A stretch of DNA of 64,000 nucleotides. Source: Tricholoma matsutake (taxonomy: Eukaryota; Basidiomycota; Agaricomycetes; Agaricales; Tricholomataceae). Position 1 is the stretch's first letter, and the number at the start of each line of letters is the position of its first letter. The notes below the pieces were generated by a model. It did no database searches. It had not been told where the DNA came from and worked only from the letters and a program-made list of their open reading frames with translations. The DNA is taken from positions 12,958,001 to 13,022,000 of the forward strand of contig AP026539.1 of the NCBI GenBank assembly GCA_026075535.2. Direction: 5' to 3'. Positions 32,405 through 44,270 of this stretch are shown piece after piece. The position numbers were made by a program, and so were the translations under genes.

Positions 32405-33966
32405 CTATCCACAACTTCCACCAACTTTCTGCAGCATGTAAATCAAGTGTACTGGTATCAAGCTCGTGTAATGCTTGTCGAGTTCCTTTGGATATCTGCA
32501 CGTATTCAGAAGCGAGATGAGCTCAGTGTGTCTGCAGGTGCATGATCTGTCAAATTCAGTGAGGCAAAGAACTATCGGAGCAGCAAGAGAGAAATGGACT
32601 TCGGTATCAAGCTCAGGTGTCAGACTGGGCTGCAGTTTGTAAGCAGTAATGGTGGGAAGTGTAACTTTCAAGTCAGATGCTACCGCCAGACCAGGAGGCT
32701 CGACTGGGGAGATAGCTGGGGTAGGGTCCTGTGAGACCACAGATGTAGGCAGTGGGTGTTGGCACCATGGACCTCGCGGAAGGCCTGCTGGAGGAAATGA
32801 GGAAGGAGTTATGGGTACAACTATATTCCTGGAATGGTTTCGGGGCCCTCGAGGAGGGGACCGGGACTCGCGACGATGCTGCATGGTGTTGGGTGGTTGA
32901 GCATCTCTAAACTGAGGGTGCTTAGGAGGCGACAGAGATTGATCAACCATTTTCATGCCACTCTTCCTATCTTTTTCATCTCTCTTTGGGTCCATGTGAA
33001 TAATGGCCTTTCTGATTATTGCTTCCTTATTGTCGAAGCCAGCTGGCAGCACAATTGAGGTGCTTTCTTTGTGGTCATGCTGCACAGACTCTGGGCACTG
33101 CTGCAGTTGAGGGAGATAAAGCATCTTGGTTGGATGTTCAGATTGGGATGAACCAGGTGATCCTCTGTTCTCCAGATCATCCATCGCTGGTTTTGAAGAG
33201 GAATTCTCCTGTGTTTCTTCAGGGTATTGTGAAAGGGATGGAATGGTTGAGGAGTGATTATGAACCGACATGGTGTGCGATTCAGAAGCATGAGAGGTAT
33301 CAGGCAGCTCATGAACAGTTCTAAGTGGGGATTGAGATCGCGGGCTTGATTGGCATTCAAGTCTAATTTGCATTTGCTTAGCAGGTGGCGAGCAGCTGTG
33401 AGGGCGCGAGATTGTTTTGGCACAGTATGAGGGCACAGGCAGAATCGGTCATCTTCGTACAGGAGAACAGGACAAACAGCGATAAGATGCATCTAAAATG
33501 CCTGACCAAATGAAAAACAAGAAGCAGAATGACAAACATTGACATACCTGGCCTGGCGGGTGAGGATGGCTTGTGATCGCGTGGGTCATATGAATCTCTG
33601 CACCTATCGTGAGGTGGGTAATGTGTTCTGTCCCTATCATGCCCTCGCTCTGTGAACCGTGCTCCCGATCTCTACTTCGCTCCCAGATTCCGTGGCCTCT
33701 ATCCCTTTCCCAATCTGTGTAGTCCCTTCTCCACATATTGTCCTCCCTTCTTCTTTCATACGCAGGTGCGACATATGAATCATACTCCAACGACTGTGTA
33801 TGTGGTACATAGATGCGATCACTCATAGAAAGCTGCTCGCGGTAGCGAGATTGGGAGGCCATGGGGTGAGCTGGGTGGCTATCGTTGTCGTCAATAGGAT
33901 GGTGCCACTCTTCCCTATGTGTTGAAGGGGACTCAAGTGGTTTTGGTGGAAGACTTGCCATTATGC
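32405..33966 (-). pseudogene. Arg/Pro/Ser-rich gene remnant, unknown
   Basis: Minus-strand coding begins at the ATG near 33963 (MASLPPKPLESPSTHREEW), then YDSYVAPAYERRREDNMWRR and DYTDWERDRGHGIWERSRDR, a low-complexity Arg/Asp/Glu/Tyr region like those of RNA-processing proteins. After a probable intron near 33550-33490 the frame continues with proline-rich text and SPPPRGPRNHSRNIVVPITP, closing with VTLPTITAYKLQPSLTPELD and RHTELISLLNTCRYPKELDK at 32405. Frames overlap and change (33016-33492 against 32405-33436), so it appears degenerate. I cannot name the parent gene. A MITE lies 49 bp upstream of the start. Confidence 0.4.
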
Positions 33967-34014
33967 TGGAGGATGTCATTGGGATGGTTACATAGTAGCA
34001 ATATGAAAGTGCAC

Positions 34015-34381
34015 CTCCCCCACTCTGACACACGTGGCCTTACGGTTTTCAGGCCGTTACTAGTGCCACTAGTGTACACAACATAGAATGTCTGCACTGG
34101 TGATATACAATGAAGTCCTCACACAAGAAATAAATAATTTCTACTTAAGTGATCTAAGTTGCATGCGAGGTGCTCCTGGTAAGTCAAACACTGGCGATTA
34201 TCGCTGAAGTGAGGATGATTTTGCAGTGACCCTTGGAACATATTTTCCGAGGAGAATTGTTGTCCATAATGTGCTGAAAACATGTATCGTCATTCAAATT
34301 AAGTCTTCTCAAGAATACATAAATAACGCGGTATATTGATTTGTAAGATATTCCTTTTAAGGAAATGTCAGAGTGGGGGAG
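34015..34381. mobile_element. MITE with 16 bp perfect terminal inverted repeats
   Basis: CTCCCCCACTCTGACA at 34015-34030 is exactly inverted at 34366-34381 (TGTCAGAGTGGGGGAG). The 367 bp interval is AT-rich and non-coding. A TGC flanks the element at a 1-2 base offset on the left (34010-34012) and directly on the right (34382-34384), which could be a 3 bp target duplication but is too short to trust. Confidence 0.7.
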
Positions 34382-34390
34382 TGCTAGGCC

Positions 34391-34840
34391 ACTTCAGCAA
34401 GACCCCCAGGTAGCAGGGCAGTACTACAAGCTGGTACTATTCACCGAGCCAATCATCAGCTGGCGAGGTTCAGGTTCCTTTGCCACCTCAGTGGTGAGAT
34501 TGCAGCTGGGCTAGGAGTCTGCATCACAATTGGTACTGGAATTAACCTGTATTAGCATATACATTTAAACATGCTGGTGAACAGGTAGAAATAGATAACT
34601 GAAAAGGTGAGAAAGCATTGGAAAGATTGGCTAATAAAGGGGCGATTATGCTACATTAAGTCGAAGTAGAAAAAAGTGGTGGATAATATGCTACAATGTG
34701 GTGGTGGTCTAGTGTTGTGATGAAAGCGATATGCACTGTGGAAAAGGTCTAAAATAAATATGAAAGCAAATGGCGAGAAAGCATTGGACAAGTGCGATGG
34801 AGAATCTGCAGGTATGATACAATACTGAAGGAGGCTGCAG
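34391..34840. other. No gene seen
   Basis: Downstream flank of the minus-strand gene ending at 34845. No supported feature. Confidence 0.3.
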
Positions 34841-34844
34841 GCAG

Positions 34845-36229
34845 TCAGATTTTTGAAACAAGCTGTTTTTCGATTTGTGCTCGCTTGTCAAAGAGGATAT
34901 TTTGAGTGAGGAGTGCAGCACATTGTTCATCAAGGTCACAGGAGTGCTTGTTTGGAGTCTGCTCGCAGAAAAGGAATCCAGTTGGATGGAAGTATGCAAC
35001 AACTCCTCGCCAGTACCGATAGAGAACATTGTCTGGAATGCACAACTTGAGAAAGGCATGCTTCGGTTGGTATTTAAGTGCACCTTCCAAAGGTGGGGTT
35101 CTCCACTGGAACAGATGTGCACCTTCAGCCCAGATAAATGCTTTGCTTTTTTTGGTATAGGAAAGAAGACTGTATTGAAGGCCTTCCTGGAGAACTGCAG
35201 CTGTGGTGAGCAACAAACCACCTTCATAGAGATATGTTCCTTTCACAGTAGGATCAGTGTGGAATCCTGGAAGGCCGAATTTTTCAAGCAGCCTGGAAAC
35301 TTCATTATGCCAATGAACAAGATCGCTGATGACTCGTGATGGTAAAGGCTGGAGCCAAGAACGCTCTGCAACTAAGGAAAGTCCAAATGCAGAGAAGACA
35401 CTGGGCAGACTGGTACCTTGTCTGAGATCTGCTGATATGGTAGCGAACTCTTGCAAGCAAAGGGTTTCCAGTAATGGCACTTGGGTTTCAGCAGACTCTG
35501 ATTGTTCAATAAGAAGCAAAGCTGCTGGTGGGATGAGATCTACAGTCTGAGTTAAGGCCAGGTCTGGAGAGTGCAGGCCTGGTCCCACATCTGAGTTGCA
35601 AGAAAGTGGGAGTCATTAAAAGAGTAGTGTATTATAGTGATTTGGAAAAATCTACCATCAAATATGCCCGAACTCATGCCCAGACCTGGAAGAACCTGGA
35701 AGACAACCACAAAATGGGTCTCAAGATGGAGTCCCATCCGGGAAAAAGGCTCCTTGAGGTTCTGGACTTCTGGCTCCAGCAAGAGAGGGTTGACTGCCAG
35801 AACCTCGTGTGCATGGCTGAAGAATTCATCTAGTTTAACAAAAAGGGAGGGAATGCTGGCAAGTGCACCAAGCTGGCAATGGTTGAAAGAGCTGAGTAGC
35901 ATGTGGTCACTAAATGCTGGAGCCTGCAAAGTAGAGACCTGGATCCAGTCTCCATTGGTAGCAAGATCTGAATCATGGCCAAGGTTTGGCATCACCTGAA
36001 GATTACGATACTGCTCAGGGTTGGTGGATAGAAAAGAATGAATGGCTGCTAGAAGCAATGAAATGTGAATTGAAGATGGATTGTTGCCTGAGGCACCCTG
36101 GAAGATTAAGAGCCAGAGGGGTATTAAAATAGAGTCAAAGCAAGCAACTTCGAGAAAGTTGCAGCCAATAAAGGAAGCAGTGCAGGAAATCCGAATGCTG
36201 GACTCTTCTGAACAAGAGATTACTGGCAA
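34845..36229 (-). CDS. Two-exon gene of unknown function, divergent from the integrase-core transposase
   Basis: Exon 1 starts at the ATG at 36229 (MPVISCSEESSIRISCTASF) and runs through LLLAAIHSFLSTNPEQYR, QLGALASIPSLFVKLDEFF and HLETHFVVVFQVLP. A donor GTCTGGG near 35690 and an acceptor CTCAG near 35590 give a phase-1 join to VGPGLHSPDLALTQTVDLIP. Exon 2 contains SLPSVFSAFGLSLVAERSWL, LPSRVISDLVHWHNEVSRLL and PDNVLYRYWRGVVAYFHPTG and stops at 34845. Product about 430 residues with no internal stop, unlike its neighbours. I recognise no domain. The start is only about 180 bp from that of the transposase at 36410 on the other strand, so a shared promoter and membership in one transposon are plausible but not shown. 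Confidence 0.55.
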
Positions 36230-36409
36230 TTTTCATACATAGATTGAACAAGAATGCACCTTGCATTGTATTATCGGTCATTCTTGTCTCGCTGATTGCA
36301 ACTGTGCCAGCCATGGTGGCAAGTTGTGGATGGTGATGTTATGTGTTTGGACTCGGGGCTATTATCTTCTTGTTCGATCAAACCACTCTCCTTGCCATAA
36401 ACTGTCAGA

Positions 36410-38331
36410 ATGCCAGAAACCCACCTTTCCCATGCTTCTGTTGCTGAACTGCTAGATGCCTTTCGGCTACATTATTGCCACTTTGAGCTCAACATTCAGA
36501 ATGCAGTCACAAATTCTGCCGATGCAGTGGTGCTTTGGAGACTTGGGGATGATCTTGATCAGTATATCAGTCTGGTACATGAAGTGAATGCTATTTCTGG
36601 ATTGAGATCATGCCCATATTCTAATGGATCATAGTATTCCACCATCTTTGGCACCCATGAGCTAGGACTCATTCTGCACAATTTGGCAATTATGCAGCAT
36701 GATGTGTGGCTGCAGTACCAGCAGGCGATCGACGAATCACATCAGGGACATCCAGTTGTTACTGAAACTGTGCAGACAGGGTGTCCAGGCAGACCTGCCA
36801 TCCGAATTGATCCCCAATTCCTGCAGTGGGCATATTCCTTGCAATCAATCTCAGGCATCACTAGATTCTTGGATGTGAGCTGGCACGTTGTTTGCCAGCA
36901 GCTGCTTGAGTATGGAATAGCTCAGCCACAGCAGCAGCCATTCATGCTCTCTGTCCAATACCAGGACAATGTGGACGAAGACTTTCTTGATCCATCAGGC
37001 GAGATACTACCAGCTGAAGCTGGAGCTAGCAGTTCTGGAAGCCTAGATGCAACTCCTGATGGGCCAGATGCACCTGTTATTACCTCATACACCAGCCCAC
37101 AATCAGTCATATCCAATGATGACCTTGATGTTCTTCTAGTTTGCCTCTGCAGGCACTTTCTCAGGTCAGGAGTTACCACGCTAGATGGAATGCTGCGGCG
37201 GCTTGGATACAGAGTTCCATGTGAGCGGGTGCAGCAATCACTAATATGGATTGACCCTGTCCAGCGGGTGTTTCAGAGAATTCAGATACACAGGTGTGTT
37301 TACAGTGTACCAGGGCCAAACTCATTGTGGCATCACAATGGACAGCATGGTACGTGAGCTGTGCTCAACTCAGTACCAGGGTTACTTATTTCACTTATGT
37401 AATGCCAGGTCTAATCCAGTGGGGCATTGTTATTCATGGATTCATTGATGGATATTCCTGACTCATCACAGGTTTGTGTGCACATAATAATAATATGGGT
37501 CAAACAGTTCTGGATCTGTTTCTTGCTGCATGTGCTATATATGGTATCCCTGCCTGCCTGCGCGGAGATCATGGAGTTGAAAACATTTTGGTGGCTGCAT
37601 GGATCGTGGCATACCTAATGCGACCAGATGCATACATCTGGGGCTGGTAAGCAAATACCTTGTAGTGTCTTTGCCAAACTGCATTGCTCACCATATGCTG
37701 CAGAAGTGTTCATAACATCCGCATTGAGCGCCTTTGGGTTGATATTACAGCTCAACTTGGTGCAACATGGGCAGATAGGTTTATCATGCTTGAAGTGCAA
37801 CATGGGCTAAACATCAACAGTGCTAACCACATATGGCTTCTTCATTACCTATACCTCAACACCATTAATCAGCAGCTCAATTTCTTGGCAGAAAGTTGGA
37901 ATCAACACTGCATCCGAATGGACCATGGCCCAAACTGCTCTCCTGCTGATATGTTTGGATTTGATATGTTTGTGCATGGTGTCTGCGGAGGTCCACTCCC
38001 AACACCTGAGGTAGTTCCACTACTGGAGGAAGAGCTTGAGGTTTATGGTGTTGATTGGGAAGGTCTTCACAATGATGGTTTGCTTCAATCACGCACTGGA
38101 AACAATGTAGCAGATGAAGGTTCTGGATCATGGGTTGGCCACAGTGGACCACCTGAAAATCTTAATGAAGTCCATCTGGATGCTCCTTCAGGAGTGTTCA
38201 CACAGGAAGAGATCTTGGCAGTTGATGTTGCTTTGGTTCCCCTTGCAGGTGCAGCAGAGGATGTAGATGTAGCCAGGTTATGGGTTGAGGGACTTGCATT
38301 AGCAAGGGCAATGCTTCCAAATGAATTTTAG
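36410..38331 (+). pseudogene. Fungal integrase-core (rve/D-D-E-type) transposase, inactivated
   Basis: The frame begins MPETHLSHASVAELLDAFRL, has a helix-turn-helix-like part around GRPAIRIDPQFLQWAYS, and then the integrase core: SLWHHNGQHG, intron 37350-37408 (GTACGT to CCAG), GIVIHGFIDGYS, ACLRGDHGVENI, intron 37647-37703 (GTAAGC to TGCAG), VHNIRIERLWVDITAQLG, and a tail with SPADMFGFDMFVHGV. In this mushroom family the first motif is normally WHHDGQHG; here the catalytic aspartate position is asparagine (AAT, 37337-37339). The second aspartate (RGDHG) and glutamate (RIERLW) remain. Stops: TAG 36632-36634, TGA 37459-37461 in place of an arginine, and TGA formed across the second splice junction. 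Exons otherwise run to the TAG at 38331. It would integrate its own element if active; this copy cannot. Confidence 0.75.
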
Positions 38332-38339
38332 AACCAGTT

Positions 38340-39260
38340 TTAAGCATGTGCCATAGGATGTGCTGATGCACCTCTTCAAGTGATGCCATCTATGTCACTG
38401 GTTATTGCCAACACTATTCTTAGCTTCTCAGTTATAGTGCACCATCCTTGGATTGTGATCCTCAGAGCTCTCTTTTTAAATTTTCTTTTGCAAGTTGTGT
38501 TGTCTCTCATATGTAGCAATACCACACTAGTGTACCTTAGATTTTTCCCTGTAATTTAGACACAGCAGTCACACTCAGTAAAAAAGATATGTCAGGTTTG
38601 GTAATGTGATGGTCATGTGAAGTCTGGACAATGTTGCTTATTCATCAAGTAGCTTGACTCTGGTGGACTATACTTGACTGCTTGCATTTGAAATTCAAAG
38701 CCACACAGCCTCTGGGCCCCACATGTGCACATGTGGTTTATCTTGCATTCACAACTTAAGGTTGTTCAAACTCTGCAGCCAATGTCACAAGTTGGTTCGA
38801 CTTCAACCACTTTCCTCTTACCACCAGCAGCACACCAAACTACCAGGAGTATGTGCATTTGTCTTCTTCTCTATTTTATAACTCACCACTAGCTTTTTTG
38901 ATGGCTTCAAACTTATGATTTGGAACTGTTTCTTATTCAACCCTGCTGGAACCTCTGTCAATCAGGCTGGGATTGAGCTACAGCATGTCTTTGACAGAAG
39001 GTGGAAACAACTGCCACCACTTCATGAAGTGATGAGTGAGGAGGATGATGCTGGAGAAGAGGACAACAGTGTGGATGACCACCAGTGTGAGCCACCTTGA
39101 CTTTTCTAATTTGTTACCCAACTTGACCATGTGGAAGGATGCCTGGTTTGGCAACCTACACTAACTTGGACAGGAAGTGACAGGATCAAGTTATCTTTGT
39201 TGCGCGGAAGTTGGAAATTGAAAAATAATATGTATATGTATGAAAAGGCCATGTGAGTAG
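38340..39260. other. Non-coding stretch with an 18 bp palindrome
   Basis: CCACATGTGCACATGTGG at 38719-38736 is a perfect palindrome made of E-box-like CACATG words. A 61-codon frame at 38915-39100 (IELQHVFDRRWKQLPP, then an acidic DDAGEEDNSVDD) might be an exon remnant of a transposon-borne gene. Nothing else is supported. Confidence 0.35.
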
Positions 39261-39269
39261 ACTCAGTGG

Positions 39270-39620
39270 AGGGGGCTGCATCAGGCATAGTGTGTGTTCT
39301 TAGTGCCTGCACTGTGCGGTTGTCTTTGTTAGCTGAGGTCCGCATCAGGCCAGTGCTTGGGTGTTTATATTTGGTATTGCCACCATTGTTGGGAGTGCAG
39401 GTGGTCATATTGGTGTCAGCCGCATGTGTGATGGTGACAGCCATGCATGTGGTTGTAGCTGTGTAGATGGTGTTGGCTGCATGTGTTTGCAGCCATGGTG
39501 TATTGTTTGGTGTCAGCTGTGGGTGTGGTGTCAGCGGGTGTTGGCCACAGGTGTTGTGGCAGTGGGTGTTGGCTGCAGATGTGGTGGCAGCAGCCATGTG
39601 CATATTGTCATAAGTCTGGG
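39270..39620. repeat. Degenerate GTGTTGGCTGCAG-type repeat
   Basis: Words such as GGTGTTGGCTGCA, GTGGTGTCAGC and GTGGCAGCAGCCATGTG recur irregularly over 350 bp. The apparent Thr/His/Ala-rich protein on the minus strand is a consequence of this composition. Confidence 0.55.
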
Positions 39621-39659
39621 GTCTGCAGACTTACACTATGTGTGCTGGCAGCTCTCACT

Positions 39660-41530
39660 GGTACCATCATGATGATGGAAAGCCAGATTGAGGTGGTGTG
39701 GGGGAACATTCAAGTTGCTGCATTGAAAAACACAAAACTGCCAGAAGAGAAGTGGGACTGGGCACCTGCTGCCTCATCCTCCAAAGTGATTGGCAAGTTG
39801 AGCAAACACCGGAATTCGAGGCAAATCACTGACAGCAGTGACATCATTGACACATGTTGTATTTTCCAAATATTATCCAAATCACCAACTCATGTATTTA
39901 CCAGCTATTATCTTGAAGATACCACTTATATTCTCGGTATATCCATCAACAACTATTAGTGGGAGGACTTTGCAAAAATTTGACACTTTGTATTTACCTG
40001 ACCATAAGTTCAGAAAGTGCCCAATTATAAGCTCCAACTTCTTCATCCACAACCATGACCATCGTGTTCATCCACAGCCGCCACCATCACCATCCATGGT
40101 GCCTAAGCCCACCATGTCAGTAGCCAACATTACTCCCCCAGCTCTTACTGATTTGACCAATACAATGTCAGAATTCAATTGCTGACTCGGATGACATCTG
40201 GAGATCTGTTTGCCTCACATGCCCCAACCTGTGTTTTTCTGGTTTCCTTAGCAATAAAGCAGCCGAATTAGCTGTTGATGTCTGGAAGAGTGTGTCTAAG
40301 ATGGTGGGAAAAGGGGGAAAGCAAGATGAAGGTTTGTTGACTCACTATATGCGCTTCATTTGCCCAGATTTACTGATGTACATTTGAGCTGTGTGAATGG
40401 CTATGTCTCTCTGGAATCTTGCACTTGTCTGTTCTACTCACAGATATATTCAGGCTTGGATGTGGCCTGGCTGGTTTGTTGGAAGGAAATGTGGGTTTCC
40501 TGATTGCAGGGGGTTCAGTGAGTCCCTTCTAATGGTTCCCTTCTTTGCTTACTCGTGATAGTTTTTACATCCAAGTTTCATGCTCCTATTCAATCAACGT
40601 CATGCTTGTGATTGTGCTCTTAGAATGTCTCAACTAGTGTCACCCCTGGTCCCATCTTTCCATGAGTATCCAAGGTATGTAAATGTTTGTGTGACTGCAG
40701 TGACTACTCCAAGCTGACTGATGATACTAGAAAGTTTGGGGTGCATGCAAGGCCTTCAGAAGGGTTAGGGATGCAGAAGGGTAAGTAGTCTGATGAGCAC
40801 CAATTTCCGAGGTTGCTGATAGCTATATTTATTATTTCAGATTTGCAATATGGCACACATTTCAATACATCGTGATTTGCTCATGATCGTTACAGTTATG
40901 TAGTATTGATGGTAGAATTTGGCTGGTCTTTGTCAGATGTGCACATCTGTACATACAGTAGTAGTCCACAATTGCATATAGTACTTTGTTGATGCAATGG
41001 AAACATGACTGCCAGCAGAGGGAATATAAGAAATTTGGGTAAATGGATGAAATATATGTCCTGCTATTATTTTGTCATTATTAAGAGAATATCCTCTGAA
41101 TATGTGTCTAATACAGCCTCTATTGACAAAATAGCTGCCAGCCATTATTTTTCTACCATTTGGTAAATATTGCCTGTGTTAGTGAAATATTCTTCACCAG
41201 TGATGTGTCTTGAAGTGCAGTGAAAGCCATGGTGAAGAAAAATAATAAGAAACTCATATCTGATAATGATGTGTTGACGTTTGAGCAGAAGAAGGATCTC
41301 AGTGAGTCCATTGGGAAGTTGGAACTTGGATGGTGTGGAGCTGGAAAAAGTCATTAATATCATCTGTGAGGGTGTACCCAGGATTTGAAGACATAAGTCT
41401 TTTCTTCTATTGCTACAACAACTGCAGAATCCAGCCCACCCACTGCACAACAAATTCCTCCACAGAGTACAGGTTGCAACCATGGACTATAGCCAATGGC
41501 TGGACTACCCACATGCAGAGCTCTGCAGTC
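39660..41530. other. No supported gene
   Basis: A short plus-strand stretch (39670-39830, KLPEEKWDWAPAASSSKV, GKLSKHRNSRQITDSSD) could be an exon fragment. The remainder shows no motif, long frame or organised repeat that I can support. Confidence 0.3.
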
Positions 41531-41535
41531 TGCAG

Positions 41536-41897
41536 ATCACAAACTAGTGTTGCCACAGCTCAGCCACATTTTTTGCTACTTTGGGAAATAAAATAGCTAA
41601 AATTCTGAAAATATTTGAGGACCTAGATCACATGATAAGCCGAGGGGTCCTCTGCCAACTCTAAGCGATCTGACCACCAGTTCCCACATTATTTAAGCAG
41701 CTTGGATGGTGGCTTGCTAAGCTGCATTTTTAGCCACTTACATAATGTGGGAACCGGTGGTCGGATTGCTTAGAGTTGGCAGAGGACCCCTCGGCTTATC
41801 ATGTGATCTAGATCCCCAAATATTTTCAGAAGTTTAGCTATTTTATTTCCCAAAGTAGCAAAAAAATGCAGCTGAGCTGTGGCAACACTATCACAAA
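41536..41897. mobile_element. Foldback element, about 157 bp arms
   Basis: Left arm 41536-41692 and right arm 41742-41897 are near-perfect inverted copies (for example CGAGGGGTCCTCTGCCAACT in the left arm and its complement on the right), with a loop of about 50 bp. The outer ends TCACAAACTAGTGTTGCC and its inverse are intact. No coding content. The right arm runs straight into a CA-rich repeat. Confidence 0.9.
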
Positions 41898-42290
41898 CCA
41901 CCAACCACCAACCACAGTTCACAAGCCACAAACCGCAGTTCACAACTGGCAACTACCAACCACCAACTACAGTTTACAAACACAAACCACCAACCACCAA
42001 CCACCAACTACAGTTCACAAACACAAAACACAAACCACCAGCTGCAGTCCACAACCATCAACCACCAACCACAGTTCACAATCACAAACCACAGACCACA
42101 GTTCACATACTAAGTTTGACAACAATCAGCAACAGTGGCACAAACCACAGACTGCAGTTCACATGTGGCATACCAGGTCCATGTACTCGTGACCTGAGCT
42201 AGGGGGACACAGAGCACTCTAAGAGCATAGTTTACAGATGACAAACCACATGGAAACTACAGAACACATAACACAAATGATGCCAAATCA
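41898..42290. repeat. CA-rich AACCACCAACCAC repeat
   Basis: Irregular repeats of ACCACCAACCACAGTTCACA and CAAACACAAACCACC. They are the reverse complement of the GGTTTGTGGTT block beside array 1. Confidence 0.75.
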
Positions 42291-42343
42291 ACAGTTTACA
42301 TAACTCAAAGCACATTAAAGTTCAAAAAAAAAGTCCCATAGAA

Positions 42344-42860
42344 ATGTGCAATGCAGAATCTGAAATGTGCAATGCAGAATCTGAAATGTGCAATGCAGAA
42401 TGTGAAATGTGCAATGCAGAATGTGAAATGTGCAATGCAGAATGTGAAATGTGCAATGCTGAATCTGAAATGTGCAATGCAGAATGTGAAATGTGCAATG
42501 CAGAATCTGAAATGTGCAATGCAGAATGTGAAATGTGCAATGCTGAATCTGAAATGCACAATGTGGAATCTGAAATATGCAATGCGCAATGCAGAATCTG
42601 AAATGCGCAATGCAGAATCTGAGATGTGCAATGCAGAATCTGAAATGCGCAATGCAGAATTTGGAATGTACAATGTGGAATCTGAAATGCGCAATGCAGA
42701 ATCTGAAATGTGCAATGTGGAATCTGAAATGTGGAATGCAGAATTTGGAATGCACAATGCAGAATCTGAAATGCACAATGCAGAATCTCAAATGCGCAAT
42801 GGGCAATCTGAAATGCACTATGGGGAATCTGAAATGTGCAATGTGGGATCTGAAAGGTTT
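42344..42860. repeat. 21 bp satellite array 2
   Basis: About 24 copies of the GCAATGCAGAATCTGAAATGT unit seen in array 1, in the same orientation. Alternation of GAATCTGA and GAATGTGA copies in the first half suggests higher-order (two-unit) duplication. Long open frames on both strands are artefacts of the 21 bp period. Confidence 0.97.
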
Positions 42861-43348
42861 AAGCTCCCAATCTTCTGTCAACTCTGAGTCCTTTGCGATT
42901 TTTTATTCTATAACTCTATCTATGCTTCTCCAACTCACTCACACTCCAAGTTGTATATGCAGACAATACAATCTGAGTTTCCCACACCATCAAGTTGCAG
43001 TGCAATGCACATGCAGAAAACTAGGCTACAAAGAGGTCTTTACACTCCCCCCCATATTCCTATAGGAATCTGATGATTCCAATGATTCCGATCGGACTCC
43101 GATCGGAATCCAACCATATTTCGATGTCATTTTCACCAGCCAAATTGACATGAAATGGCACATTTAGTCCTAGTCCAGTCCGATGTAGTCCGATCAGAGT
43201 CCGATCAGACTATCAGAATTTCGTAGGAATTTCCGATCATAGAAATCACATAGGACTAGTCCAAAGTTATGCTAAGACATCAGACAACATAGGATTCTGA
43301 TAGGAATGAAAGCAGCCTTGCTTAGTAATATAGTATGAAAAATTAAAC

Positions 43349-43430
43349 ACACAGACAAGAATTGAACACTTGACTACAGAAGATTATGTAAGCATAAACT
43401 GACAACAATACCATTAGGCTAAACAATCAT
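43349..43430 (-). other. tRNA-like module, left side of element B
   Basis: On the minus strand: A-box match TAGCCTAATGG, B-box-like TGTTCAATTCT about 50 bases downstream. Same relative position and outward orientation as the left module of element A, though the sequence between the boxes differs. Confidence 0.55.
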
Positions 43431-43672
43431 TACAGGTAAGTGATCATACTACACTACATACCATTCCTGCGGGTGTGATGACAAAGCACATAGCCACATC
43501 ATCACACCTGCCAGCTCATCAACTCCCACCACCACCACCAATGACGACAAGCACACCACCTCCATCCCCCCCACCTCAACCACCTCAACCCAGCAACTCC
43601 CACCACTCCCACTTCACCCCCATCTCTAGATGAGCCCCCAAGACCGGAAATGACTCGTTTCAACACTGAACG

Positions 43673-44270
43673 ACACCCAAACAATGCAATCGTCGTTTGG
43701 GCTGTAGTAAGTTTTTTTTTCATTCGTTTTTTACTTTTGTAAACTAACTAATTCATTTTTTTTGTTTCTAGGTTCTAATCTACATGAGTAACGATGGACT
43801 GACACAAGCCAAACCACACCCAACGATGCCCCTGGCAACCCCCCTCCTCCCTGTCAAAACGGGACGTGAGGGTATCGATCATGGTCAGGAGCACAGGGAG
43901 CAACAACGCACCCACCCCACGCCTATGAGCTGCTGCTTGTAGGGTGGATCATGAGTGCATGGACCCCCCACAACACCAATGACATCCAGCACCCCCCATC
44001 ACCACCGTGAGCGACTGCTCGCAGGGTGTATATGGGGTGCGAGAACACAGGAACAGCATGGAGGGATGACGACGGCACCAAACAACATGCCTACGAGCAG
44101 CTGCCCATAGGGTGGTTCATGGGTGCAGACGACGAGGGGGATGAACAACAAGGGTGATGAAACAACAAGGGGAAAGGGAAATGACAACCAGAAGGGGAGA
44201 CGATGGACAAATGCCACCACCAACATACAATGCACCACCCACCACCAGCTTCACGAGCAACTGCTTGTGG
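43673..44270 (+). repeat. Hairpin and intron-like modules in element B
   Basis: A CCCAAAC ... GTTTGGG hairpin near 43677-43709 is followed by TAGTAAGTTTTTTTTT, an AAACTAACTAATT branch-like word and TTTCTAGGTT at about 43775. TGAGC-type stem-loops follow at 43922-43943 (loop TGCT), 44005-44024 (GACT), 44090-44111 (AGCT) and 44252-44270 (AACT), most followed by GGGTGG or GGTGGAT. Confidence 0.8.

Noticed and set aside
39106..39603. Thr/His/Ala-rich protein on the minus strand
   Set aside because: Follows from the degenerate GTGTTGGCTGCAG repeat; no conserved motif.
42305..42887. Apparent proteins of 160-190 residues in the second satellite
   Set aside because: Same artefact as above.
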